Origin: Lachnospiraceae bacterium
GTDB lineage: Bacteria; Bacillota; Clostridia; Lachnospirales; Lachnospiraceae
Assembly: GCA_019420465.1 (NCBI GenBank)
Contig: JAHZHB010000039.1
Location: 1-5,534, forward strand
Length of the DNA: 5,534 nucleotides
Reading direction: 5' to 3'
Part shown: piece after piece, positions 1-5,521 of the stretch
Numbering within the stretch: the stretch's first letter is position 1
Layout of the letters: each line of letters starts with the position of its first letter
Translations under genes and position numbers: made by a program
The notes under the pieces: model-generated
What the model was told of the DNA's origin: nothing
What the model saw: the letters and a program-made list of their open reading frames with translations, nothing else
Databases searched by the model: none

Positions 1-1190
1 GATGGAGTATCGCTCATGTATACCAGGCTATATTAAATGGTGAAGAACACGTAAAGGATATCGCCTTTATGACGACACTTTCCGGCTATGTACACTGGAA
101 GATGACCGGAGAAAAGGTGCTTGGTATCGGTGATGCCGTGGGTATGATGCCGGTAGATCCTGACACCAGGGATTATAATAAACGGATGCAGGCCCAGTTT
201 GATACGCTTCTGGCTGAACATGACATTTCATGGAAGATCAATGATATACTGCCAAAGATCCTGCTGGCCGGTGCGCCGGCAGGTCTGCTGACAGAGGAAG
301 GTGCCCGTCTTCTGGACCCGTCAGGAGATCTTAAGGCGGGAATACCGCTTTGTCCGCCGGAAGGTGATGCCGGTACAGGTATGGTCGCTACCAACAGTGT
401 GGCTGTGCGTACGGGAAATGTATCTGCCGGTACGTCTGTCTTTGGTATGCTCGTACTTGAAAAGGGGCTGTCCAGAGTGTATACAGAGCTTGATATGGTC
501 ACAACACCTGCCGGTGATCCTGTGGCTATGGCACACTGCAACAACTGTACCTCAGATCTGAATGGCTGGGTCAGTCTGTTTGCCTCCTTTGGCCGTCTGT
601 TTGGCTGTGAGCCGGATATGGGACAGATCTATGAAACGCTGTTTAAAGAAGCCTTAAAAGGCGACGATGACTGCGGCGGTCTTTTGGCCTACAACTATCT
701 GTCCGGTGAGCATGTGACCAATATGGAAGAGGGCCGTCCACTGTTTGTTCGTAAGCCGGATGCGGATTTTTCCCTGGCCAACTTTATGAAAGTGCATCTG
801 TATACAGCTCTCGGTGCCTTAAAGACAGGTATGGATATTCTGATGAAAGAAGAAGGGGTCAAAGTGGACCGTATTCTCGGTCATGGCGGCTTTTTCAAGA
901 CGGAAGGTGTCGGACAGCGTATTCTGGCGGCTGCACTGAATACACCGGTAGCTGTGATGGAGACAGCCGGAGAGGGCGGTGCCTGGGGTATCGCGCTGCT
1001 GGCATCGTACCTGATCGGCAGGGCAGACGGTGAAAGCTTAAGCGATTATCTTAATGCTCATGTCTTTGCAGGTGCAAAAGGCAGCTGCGTGGATCCGATT
1101 CCGGAGGATGTGGCTTCCTATGAGAAGTTTATGCAGCACTACCGCGAAGGCCTTGCCATAGAGAGAGCTGCTGTAGACAGCTTCAGATAA
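1..1190 (+). CDS. FGGY-family carbohydrate kinase, C-terminal part (5' end outside window)
   Basis: The reading frame is open from the left edge (first whole codon at base 3, beginning WSIAHVYQ) to TAA at 1188-1190, giving about 395 residues of a protein whose family is usually 490-560 long. FGGY kinases transfer phosphate from ATP to a sugar or polyol in the cytoplasm. What is visible: the end of the N-terminal actin-like lobe with GYVHWKMTG near fragment residues 29-37; PEGDAGTG at about 118-125, whose Asp (codon 366-368) fits the family's catalytic base; GNVSAGTS at about 138-145, a phosphate-loop-like segment; and the ATP-binding lobe motif GHGGFFKTEGVGQ at about 293-305, then AGEGGAWGIALLASYL near 322-337. 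The overall pattern resembles the xylulokinase/ribulokinase branch, but the substrate cannot be fixed from this fragment. The ATG at 69 is internal, since homology-like sequence continues upstream. A hairpin terminator follows at once, so it is the last gene of its unit. Family confidence is high, substrate unknown. Confidence 0.88.
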   Translation, partial: WSIAHVYQAILNGEEHVKDIAFMTTLSGYVHWKMTGEKVLGIGDAVGMMPVDPDTRDYNKRMQAQFDTLLAEHDISWKINDILPKILLAGAPAGLLTEEGARLLDPSGDLKAGIPLCPPEGDAGTGMVATNSVAVRTGNVSAGTSVFGMLVLEKGLSRVYTELDMVTTPAGDPVAMAHCNNCTSDLNGWVSLFASFGRLFGCEPDMGQIYETLFKEALKGDDDCGGLLAYNYLSGEHVTNMEEGRPLFVRKPDADFSLANFMKVHLYTALGALKTGMDILMKEEGVKVDRILGHGGFFKTEGVGQRILAAALNTPVAVMETAGEGGAWGIALLASYLIGRADGESLSDYLNAHVFAGAKGSCVDPIPEDVASYEKFMQHYREGLAIERAAVDSFR

Positions 1191-1194
1191 CCTG

Positions 1195-1242
1195 AAAAAG
1201 AAACACTCTTCTTCATTTATGTCGAAAAGTGTTTCTTTTTTT
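1195..1242 (+). terminator. Rho-independent terminator after the sugar kinase
   Basis: Arms 1195-1207 (AAAAAGAAACACT) and 1228-1240 (AGTGTTTCTTTTT) are perfectly complementary over 13 bp; a few more pairs are possible inside after one mismatch. The 3' arm runs into a T tract that ends at 1242. The stem is AT-rich but long, and it starts only 4 bases after the kinase stop codon. It separates the kinase unit from icd. Confidence 0.85.
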
Positions 1243-1281
1243 GCAACAAACACAAAAATATGCAATTTTTTTCTCTTGAAC

Positions 1282-1310
1282 TTGCAAAAACAGCCTGGAT
1301 AAGATACTAT
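1282..1310 (+). promoter_or_regulatory. Probable sigma-A-type promoter of icd
   Basis: The best pairing is TTGCAA (1282-1287) with TACTAT (1305-1310) at 17-bp spacing, each 4 of 6 to consensus. An overlapping alternative is TTGAAC (1276-1281) with TAAGAT (1300-1305) at 18 bp. Either would start transcription within roughly 1311-1318, leaving a leader of about 30 nt ahead of icd. Its place between a terminator and icd supports it, but the choice of hexamers is uncertain. Confidence 0.5.
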
Positions 1311-1332
1311 AAGAAAAGCATAACTATACAAT

Positions 1333-1340
1333 GGGAGGAG
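1333..1340 (+). promoter_or_regulatory. Ribosome binding site fixing the icd start
   Basis: GGGAGGAG lies 5 bases before ATG 1346. The earlier in-frame ATG at 1331 abuts and overlaps this site and has no Shine-Dalgarno of its own, so initiation at 1346 is preferred. Confidence 0.85.
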
Positions 1341-1345
1341 CTATT

Positions 1346-2551
1346 ATGGAAAAGATCCAAATGAAAACACCACTGGTTGAGATGGATGGAGATGAGATGA
1401 CCCGTATCCTGTGGCAGATGATCAAGGATGAGCTGTTACTGCCGTATATCGATCTTAAGACAGAGTATTATGACCTTGGTCTTGTACATCGAAATGAGAC
1501 GAACGACCAGGTTACCGTAGACGCTGCAGAAGCTACGAAAAAATATGGTGTAGCCGTAAAATGTGCGACGATCACCCCGAATGCAGCCCGTGTAAAAGAG
1601 TATGATCTGAAGGAAATGTGGAAGAGTCCGAACGGAACGATCCGTGCGATCCTCGACGGTACGGTTTTCAGAGCTCCTATCATTGTCAAAGGCATTGAGC
1701 CCTGCGTGAAGAACTGGAAAAAGCCGATCACACTGGCCCGTCATGCCTACGGTGACGTCTACAAAAATACAGAGATGATCATTCCGGGACCGGGTAAGGT
1801 AGAGCTCGTCTACACTGCTGCCGACGGTACCGAGACACGTGAACTGGTTCATGAATACAAAGGACCGGGTGTGGCACAGGGTATGCATAACCTGAATGAT
1901 TCCATCGAAAATTTTGCCAGAAGCTGCTTTACCTATGCACTTGATACGAAGCAGGATCTGTGGTTTGCTACGAAGGATACGATCTCCAAAAAATACGACC
2001 ACACGTTCAAAGATATCTTTGCAGAAATTTTTGAAAAGGAATTCCGTGAGAAGTTTGAAAAAGAGGGTATCACCTATTTCTACACCCTGATCGATGATGC
2101 GGTAGCCCGTGTGATGAAAGCCGAGGGCGGCTTTATCTGGGCCTGCAAAAACTATGACGGTGATGTTATGAGTGATATGGTTTCTTCGGCCTTCGGTTCT
2201 CTGGCTATGATGACTTCCGTACTCGTTTCTCCGCACGGTTATTTCGAATATGAAGCCGCACACGGCACCGTACAGAGACATTATTACAGACATCTGAAAG
2301 GTGAGGAGACATCTACAAACTCCGTAGCTACGATCTTTGCATGGACTGGTGCGCTTAAGAAACGTGGCGAGCTTGACGGCATCAAAGAGCTGCAGGCGTT
2401 TACAGACAAACTGGAAAAGGCCACACTGGATACGATCGCTGCCGGAAAGATGACAAAGGATCTGGCACTGATCACCAGCCTGGAAAATGTCAGCGTTTTA
2501 AACAGCAAAGACTTTATCCTGGCCATCAGAGAAACCTTCGAACAGGCATAA
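1346..2551 (+). CDS. icd: NADP-dependent isocitrate dehydrogenase (eukaryote-like homodimeric type)
   Basis: This 401-residue protein oxidatively decarboxylates isocitrate to 2-oxoglutarate with NADP+ and Mg2+/Mn2+ in the cytoplasm, supplying 2-oxoglutarate for glutamate synthesis and NADPH. The sequence follows the human IDH1/IDH2 subfamily closely rather than the E. coli Icd type: MDGDEMTR at 13-20, KCATITP at 72-78, WKSPNGTIR at 92-100, GTVFR at 105-109, ARHAYGD at 131-137, GGFIWACKNYDGDVMSD at 261-277, and HGTVQRHYYRH at 306-316. By alignment with human IDH1, the isocitrate ligands S94, R100, R109 and R132 keep the same numbers. Metal-binding Asp residues correspond to D250/D251, D273 and D277, and K210 to the catalytic Lys. 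R311-H312 matches the pair that reads the NADP 2'-phosphate, which supports NADP use. Length matches the roughly 400-415 of this subfamily. The start at 1346 is chosen for its strong ribosome site; starting at 1331 would add five residues. Terminators on both sides make it look monocistronic. No sign of damage. Confidence 0.97.
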   Translation: MEKIQMKTPLVEMDGDEMTRILWQMIKDELLLPYIDLKTEYYDLGLVHRNETNDQVTVDAAEATKKYGVAVKCATITPNAARVKEYDLKEMWKSPNGTIRAILDGTVFRAPIIVKGIEPCVKNWKKPITLARHAYGDVYKNTEMIIPGPGKVELVYTAADGTETRELVHEYKGPGVAQGMHNLNDSIENFARSCFTYALDTKQDLWFATKDTISKKYDHTFKDIFAEIFEKEFREKFEKEGITYFYTLIDDAVARVMKAEGGFIWACKNYDGDVMSDMVSSAFGSLAMMTSVLVSPHGYFEYEAAHGTVQRHYYRHLKGEETSTNSVATIFAWTGALKKRGELDGIKELQAFTDKLEKATLDTIAAGKMTKDLALITSLENVSVLNSKDFILAIRETFEQA

Positions 2552-2573
2552 TATATATCTGAAATCAAAAACT

Positions 2574-2619
2574 TACAGGCAGTGTACTCCGGCCCGGCCG
2601 GACACTGTCTGTATTTTTT
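2574..2619 (+). terminator. Rho-independent terminator of icd
   Basis: Arm 2574-2585 (TACAGGCAGTGT) pairs with 2602-2613 (ACACTGTCTGTA) over 12 bp with one G-U pair. After a 3-nt bulge at 2586-2588 the stem continues with CCGG (2589-2592) against CCGG (2598-2601) and a 5-nt loop. Six T residues follow at 2614-2619. It begins 22 bases after the icd stop codon. This is a strong, GC-capped terminator. Confidence 0.93.
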
Positions 2620-2643
2620 GCCGTGGATTGTCAGCTTTTGCTA

Positions 2644-2673
2644 TTGACCTTTCTGTGCCACATACGGTACACT
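2644..2673 (+). promoter_or_regulatory. Probable promoter of the ABC-F gene
   Basis: TTGACC (2644-2649, 5 of 6 to the -35 consensus) and TACACT (2668-2673, 4 of 6) are 18 bp apart. It lies just past the icd terminator, which is where the next unit must start. Transcription would begin near 2680, leaving an untranslated leader of about 180 nt. A lone TAAAAT at 2829-2834 is -10-like but has no matching -35. Confidence 0.5.
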
Positions 2674-2679
2674 GATAAA

Positions 2680-2861
2680 TATATGCTTAAAATCCGTAAC
2701 TGTTCAGTACCTTCACAGTTACAATGCAAAATCCATGTAAAGTCGTCTTCGACGATGGGATTTTGCACTCTTGTATCATGTTCTTACGGTCTCAGCAGCA
2801 AGTGCTTCGACCTGTCCTAAATAGTTACTAAAATTCTACAAAAGAAAGGTCAGGAAATAAG
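2680..2861 (+). promoter_or_regulatory. Long structured leader upstream of the ABC-F gene, possible cis-acting RNA
   Basis: Together with the terminator and promoter this accounts for the 310-base gap after icd. Visible structure: a perfect 8-bp inverted repeat GTAACTGT/ACAGTTAC (2696-2703 and 2715-2722, 11-nt loop); a perfect 10-bp stem TGCAAAATCC/GGATTTTGCA (2725-2734 and 2758-2767) enclosing a small hairpin TCGTC-TTC-GACGA (2743-2755); and a possible helix between TTCGACCT (2806-2813) and the ribosome site region AGGTCAGGAA (2847-2856). No T run follows any hairpin, so a terminator-type attenuator is not evident. It matches no T-box, SAM or other riboswitch motif I recognise. ABC-F genes of the antibiotic-resistance kind are often controlled through 5' leaders, but whether this one is regulatory is inference; it could equally be unconstrained spacer. 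Confidence 0.4.
2847..2855 (+). promoter_or_regulatory. Ribosome binding site of the ABC-F gene
   Basis: AGGTCAGGA precedes ATG 2862. The AGGA at 2852-2855 is 6 bases from the start codon and is the likely Shine-Dalgarno core. It is moderate in strength compared with the icd and rex sites and may be partly paired with upstream leader sequence (2806-2813). Confidence 0.65.
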
Positions 2862-4778
2862 ATGATTCTTTCATGTCATCATGTATATAAAAGTTTCGGT
2901 ACGACACAGATCCTCGACGATGTCTGTTTTCATATCGAGGAGCGTCAGAAGATGGCGCTGATCGGTATCAACGGTGCCGGAAAGTCTACGTTATTAAAAA
3001 TCATTACAGGGGAATACACACCGGATTCCGGTGAGGTGGTCATTGCCAAAGGAAAAACGCTTGGCTACCTTGCCCAGCATCAGGAGCTGCAGGCGTACAA
3101 CAGTATTTATGACGAACTGATCGCTGCCCGTGCAGACGTACTGGATCTGGAGCGGCAGCTGCGTTCGTATGAAAAGGAAATGAAAACAGCCACAGGAGAG
3201 CGTCTGGAACAGCTGCTTTCTGCCTACACCCGTGTAAACCAGGAGTTTGAACAGAAAAACGGTTATGCTGTACGAAGCGAGGTCACAGGCGTGCTCAAAG
3301 GCCTCGGTTTCAGTGAGGAGGATTTTTCTCATCCGATCAATACGCTGTCCGGAGGCCAGAAGACCCGCGTGGCACTCGGCAAGCTGCTTTTGCTGGCACC
3401 GGATGTACTGCTTCTTGACGAGCCGACCAACCATCTGGATATGAACTCCATCGCATGGCTGGAAACGTACCTGTTAAATTACAAAGGAGCGGTAATCCTT
3501 GTCTCTCATGACCGGTATTTTCTGGATAAGGTAGTGTCCAAGGTGGTCGAGATCGAGCATGGCCGTTCGATGTCTTTCGAGGGCAACTACACCGCATTTT
3601 CTGCCAAAAAGGCCATTATCCGCGATGCGGAGCTGAAAGCGTATATGAACCAGCAGCGTGAGATCGCCCATCAGGAAGCCGTGATCACGAAGCTGAAATC
3701 CTTTAACCGGGAAAAGTCCATCAAGCGTGCCGAGAGCCGTGAAAAGATGCTTGACAAGATCGAAGTGCTGGATAAGCCTGTGGAAGTGGATGCTGCCATG
3801 CAGCTGAATCTGGAGCCGGATATCGTCAGCGGAAACGATGTGCTTCATGTAGAAGGCCTTACCAAGGCATTTCCGGGGCAGCCGCTGTTTGAAAATATCT
3901 CGTTTGATATCTTCCGTGGTGAACGAGTTGCCATTATTGGAAAAAACGGAACCGGTAAGACGACGATCTTAAAGATCCTCAATCATCTTCTTGACGCGGA
4001 TGCCGGTACATTTACGCTGGGGTCAAAGGTACATATCGGTTACTACGATCAGGAACATCATGTCCTGCATCCGGAAAAGACGATCTTTGAGGAAATCTCC
4101 GATGATTATCCGCAGCTGACCAATACAAGGATCCGTAATGTACTGGCGGCATTCCTGTTTAAAAATGACGAGGTCTTTCAGAAGATTTCGACACTGTCCG
4201 GTGGAGAGAGAGGCCGCGTGTCTCTGGCAAAGCTGATGCTGTCTGAAGCCAATTTCCTGATCCTCGATGAGCCGACCAACCATCTGGATATCATTTCCAA
4301 GGAAATTCTTGAATCGGCCCTGAAAAACTATACAGGTACTGTGCTGTATGTATCGCATGACCGTTATTTTATCAACCAGACGGCGACACGTATTCTGGAT
4401 CTGACCAACCGTCAGCTGGTCAACTATATCGGCAATTACGATTACTATCTGGAAAAGCATGAGGAGATGACCGCTCTGTACGCACCAGAGAAAGAAGCAG
4501 AGACTGTAAGTACCGCACCGGCGGTTATCGATTCCCGTTTGAGCTGGCAGCAGCAGAAGGAGCTGCAGGCAGCAAAGCGTAAAAAAGAAAATGCCCTGAA
4601 AAAGGTGGAAGAAGAGATCGAAACGCTGGAAACCAGAGACAGTGAGATCGACGAGCTGATGGCACTTCCGGAAAATGCTGTAAATGTCGCTAAATGTGTG
4701 GAATTTTCCAAAGAAAAAGCAGCCATTGCTGAGAAGCTGGAAGATCTCTATACACAGTGGGAAGAACTTAGTGAATAA
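2862..4778 (+). CDS. ABC-F family ATPase, YdiF/Uup type (ribosome-associated)
   Basis: The 638-residue protein has two fused ABC ATPase domains and no membrane segments, which defines ABC-F: soluble ATPases that bind the ribosomal E site and act in translation, some as antibiotic-protection factors. Domain 1: Walker A GINGAGKS (35-42), a helical arm-like insert around 85-135, signature LSGGQ (162-166), Walker B ending in LLLDEP with D186/E187, then TNHLD to 193, and switch SHD (215-217). A charged, Lys/Arg/Glu-rich helical linker follows (about 245-320), the P-site tRNA interaction region in this family. Domain 2: GKNGTGKT (360-367), LSGGE (445-449), LILDEP with D469/E470, SHDRY (498-502). 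The C-terminus (about 560-638) is a Lys/Glu-rich coiled coil like the Uup C-terminal domain. Both ATP sites keep all key residues. Length (B. subtilis YdiF is about 640) and position next to rex point to the YdiF group, probably housekeeping rather than a dedicated resistance gene. Specific role unproven. No hairpin terminator is seen before the rex promoter, so some read-through into rex is possible. Confidence 0.93.
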   Translation: MILSCHHVYKSFGTTQILDDVCFHIEERQKMALIGINGAGKSTLLKIITGEYTPDSGEVVIAKGKTLGYLAQHQELQAYNSIYDELIAARADVLDLERQLRSYEKEMKTATGERLEQLLSAYTRVNQEFEQKNGYAVRSEVTGVLKGLGFSEEDFSHPINTLSGGQKTRVALGKLLLLAPDVLLLDEPTNHLDMNSIAWLETYLLNYKGAVILVSHDRYFLDKVVSKVVEIEHGRSMSFEGNYTAFSAKKAIIRDAELKAYMNQQREIAHQEAVITKLKSFNREKSIKRAESREKMLDKIEVLDKPVEVDAAMQLNLEPDIVSGNDVLHVEGLTKAFPGQPLFENISFDIFRGERVAIIGKNGTGKTTILKILNHLLDADAGTFTLGSKVHIGYYDQEHHVLHPEKTIFEEISDDYPQLTNTRIRNVLAAFLFKNDEVFQKISTLSGGERGRVSLAKLMLSEANFLILDEPTNHLDIISKEILESALKNYTGTVLYVSHDRYFINQTATRILDLTNRQLVNYIGNYDYYLEKHEEMTALYAPEKEAETVSTAPAVIDSRLSWQQQKELQAAKRKKENALKKVEEEIETLETRDSEIDELMALPENAVNVAKCVEFSKEKAAIAEKLEDLYTQWEELSE

Positions 4779-4791
4779 CATAAACTCCTGT

Positions 4792-4809
4792 TTGACAATA
4801 AACTAACAC
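4792..4809 (+). promoter_or_regulatory. Candidate Rex operator overlapping the rex -35 box
   Basis: TTGACAATAAACTAACAC matches the clostridial Rex-box pattern TTGTTAA-N4-TTAACAA at 10 of 14 defined positions (5 of 7 in each half). It covers the -35 hexamer and part of the spacer, so bound Rex would exclude RNA polymerase. Some left-half matches come for free from the -35 consensus, so the evidence is suggestive only. Confidence 0.4.
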
Positions 4810-4820
4810 GCTATTATAAT
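4792..4820 (+). promoter_or_regulatory. Consensus promoter of rex
   Basis: TTGACA (4792-4797) and TATAAT (4815-4820) are both perfect sigma-A hexamers with the ideal 17-bp spacing. It starts 13 bases after the ABC-F stop codon. Transcription should begin near 4827, giving a leader of about 47 nt. Such a strong promoter fits a gene that is held down by a repressor. Confidence 0.92.
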
Positions 4821-4861
4821 TATTATTATATACAGGTATGTTTACTGCCAAATACTTACAC

Positions 4862-4867
4862 AAGGAG
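4862..4867 (+). promoter_or_regulatory. Ribosome binding site fixing the rex start
   Basis: AAGGAG lies 6 bases before ATG 4874. The upstream in-frame ATG at 4838 has no such site and would be only about 11 nt from the predicted transcript start. Confidence 0.85.
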
Positions 4868-4873
4868 AAACAT

Positions 4874-5521
4874 ATGCCAAACAGAGGGATTTCTGAAGCC
4901 GTTATCAAACGTCTGCCCCGGTATTACCGTTATCTGAACGATCTGTCAGAAGAAGGGGTAGAGCGTATTTCTTCATCCGAACTGAGTAAGATCATGAAAG
5001 TCACTGCTTCCCAGATCCGGCAGGATCTGAACCACTTCGGCGGTTTTGGCCAGCAGGGCTATGGATACAATGTCCGTACATTATACGAGGAGATCGGTAA
5101 AATCCTGGGTCTTGACAAGGCACAGTCCATGGTCATCATCGGAGCCGGGCGACTCGGACAGGCGCTTGCTAATTATGTCCGCTTCGAAAAGAGAGGTTTC
5201 CGTGTGATCGGTGTGTTTGACTGCAATCCGCAGCTGATCGGTCAGACGGTGCGCCAGTGTACGATACAGTCTACGGACGAGCTGGCGGATTTCTTAGATA
5301 CACACGATGTGGATATTGCGACACTGGCTATCCCGCGAAAGGATGCACCGGATATGGCACGGCTGGTTGTGGCGCACGGGGTTCATGCGATCTGGAATTT
5401 TACCCCTGTAGATCTGAATCTGCATCTGCCGGAGGATGTGGTTGTCGAAAACGTGCATCTTTCCGAGAGCCTGATGAAGCTTTCCTGCGATCTGCAGCAT
5501 ATCAGACAAAAGGACAAATAA
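4874..5521 (+). CDS. rex: Redox-sensing transcriptional repressor Rex
   Basis: This 215-residue protein has the same length as B. subtilis Rex. Rex dimers bind operators when NAD+ is high and release them when NADH rises, so fermentation and NADH-reoxidation genes are induced under reducing conditions. The N-terminal winged helix (about 1-78) carries RLPRYYRYL (13-21), SSELSKIMKVTASQIRQDL (34-52, the recognition region) and FGGFGQQGYGYNV (55-67). The Rossmann domain follows with MVIIGAGRLGQAL (86-98, GxGxxG at G90/G92/G95) and FDCNP (115-119) at the end of the second strand, the usual NAD(H)-type Asp position. WNFTPVDL (174-181) and the C-terminal helix ESLMKLSCDLQHI (198-210) fit the domain-swapped helix that locks the dimer. 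The start at 4874 is set by AAGGAG and matches the family N-terminus. It has its own consensus promoter, with a possible Rex site suggesting self-repression. Complete, with no odd residues noticed. Confidence 0.97.
   Translation: MPNRGISEAVIKRLPRYYRYLNDLSEEGVERISSSELSKIMKVTASQIRQDLNHFGGFGQQGYGYNVRTLYEEIGKILGLDKAQSMVIIGAGRLGQALANYVRFEKRGFRVIGVFDCNPQLIGQTVRQCTIQSTDELADFLDTHDVDIATLAIPRKDAPDMARLVVAHGVHAIWNFTPVDLNLHLPEDVVVENVHLSESLMKLSCDLQHIRQKDK

Noticed and set aside
69..1190. ATG at 69 as the start of the sugar kinase
   Set aside because: The frame is open to the left edge and the upstream residues (WSIAHVYQAILNGEEH) look like normal kinase sequence; 373 residues would also be too short for the family.
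1276..1293. Rex-box-like sequence before icd (TTGAACTTGCAAAAACAG)
   Set aside because: Only about 7 of 14 positions match and the half-sites are not symmetric; not distinguishable from AT-rich background.
1331..1345. ATG at 1331 as the icd start
   Set aside because: It overlaps the GGGAGGAG ribosome site that serves ATG 1346 and has no site of its own.
1436..2293. Long antisense open frame (285 codons) opposite icd
   Set aside because: It mirrors a strongly conserved gene, its translation resembles no known family, and no promoter or ribosome site was seen for it.
2700..2718. Bacillus-type Rex site (TTGTGAA-N4-TTCACAA) in the ABC-F leader
   Set aside because: The right half TTCACAG is close, but the left half matches only 4 of 7 and the spacing is one base too long; the local 8-bp inverted repeat explains the symmetry better.
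2623..2820. 65-codon open frame (GTG start) between icd and the ABC-F gene
   Set aside because: It spans the likely promoter and the hairpins, has no ribosome site, and its Cys/Ser-rich product is not recognisable. A shorter ATG start at 2683 in the same frame also lacks a ribosome site.
4023..4781. Long antisense open frame (252 codons) opposite the ABC-F gene
   Set aside because: Phe/Leu/Gln-rich low-complexity product expected from the complement of a Lys/Glu-rich coiled coil; no initiation signals.
4838..4873. ATG at 4838 as the rex start
   Set aside because: No Shine-Dalgarno, very close to the predicted transcript start, and the extra residues are not typical of Rex, whose 215-residue form starts at 4874.
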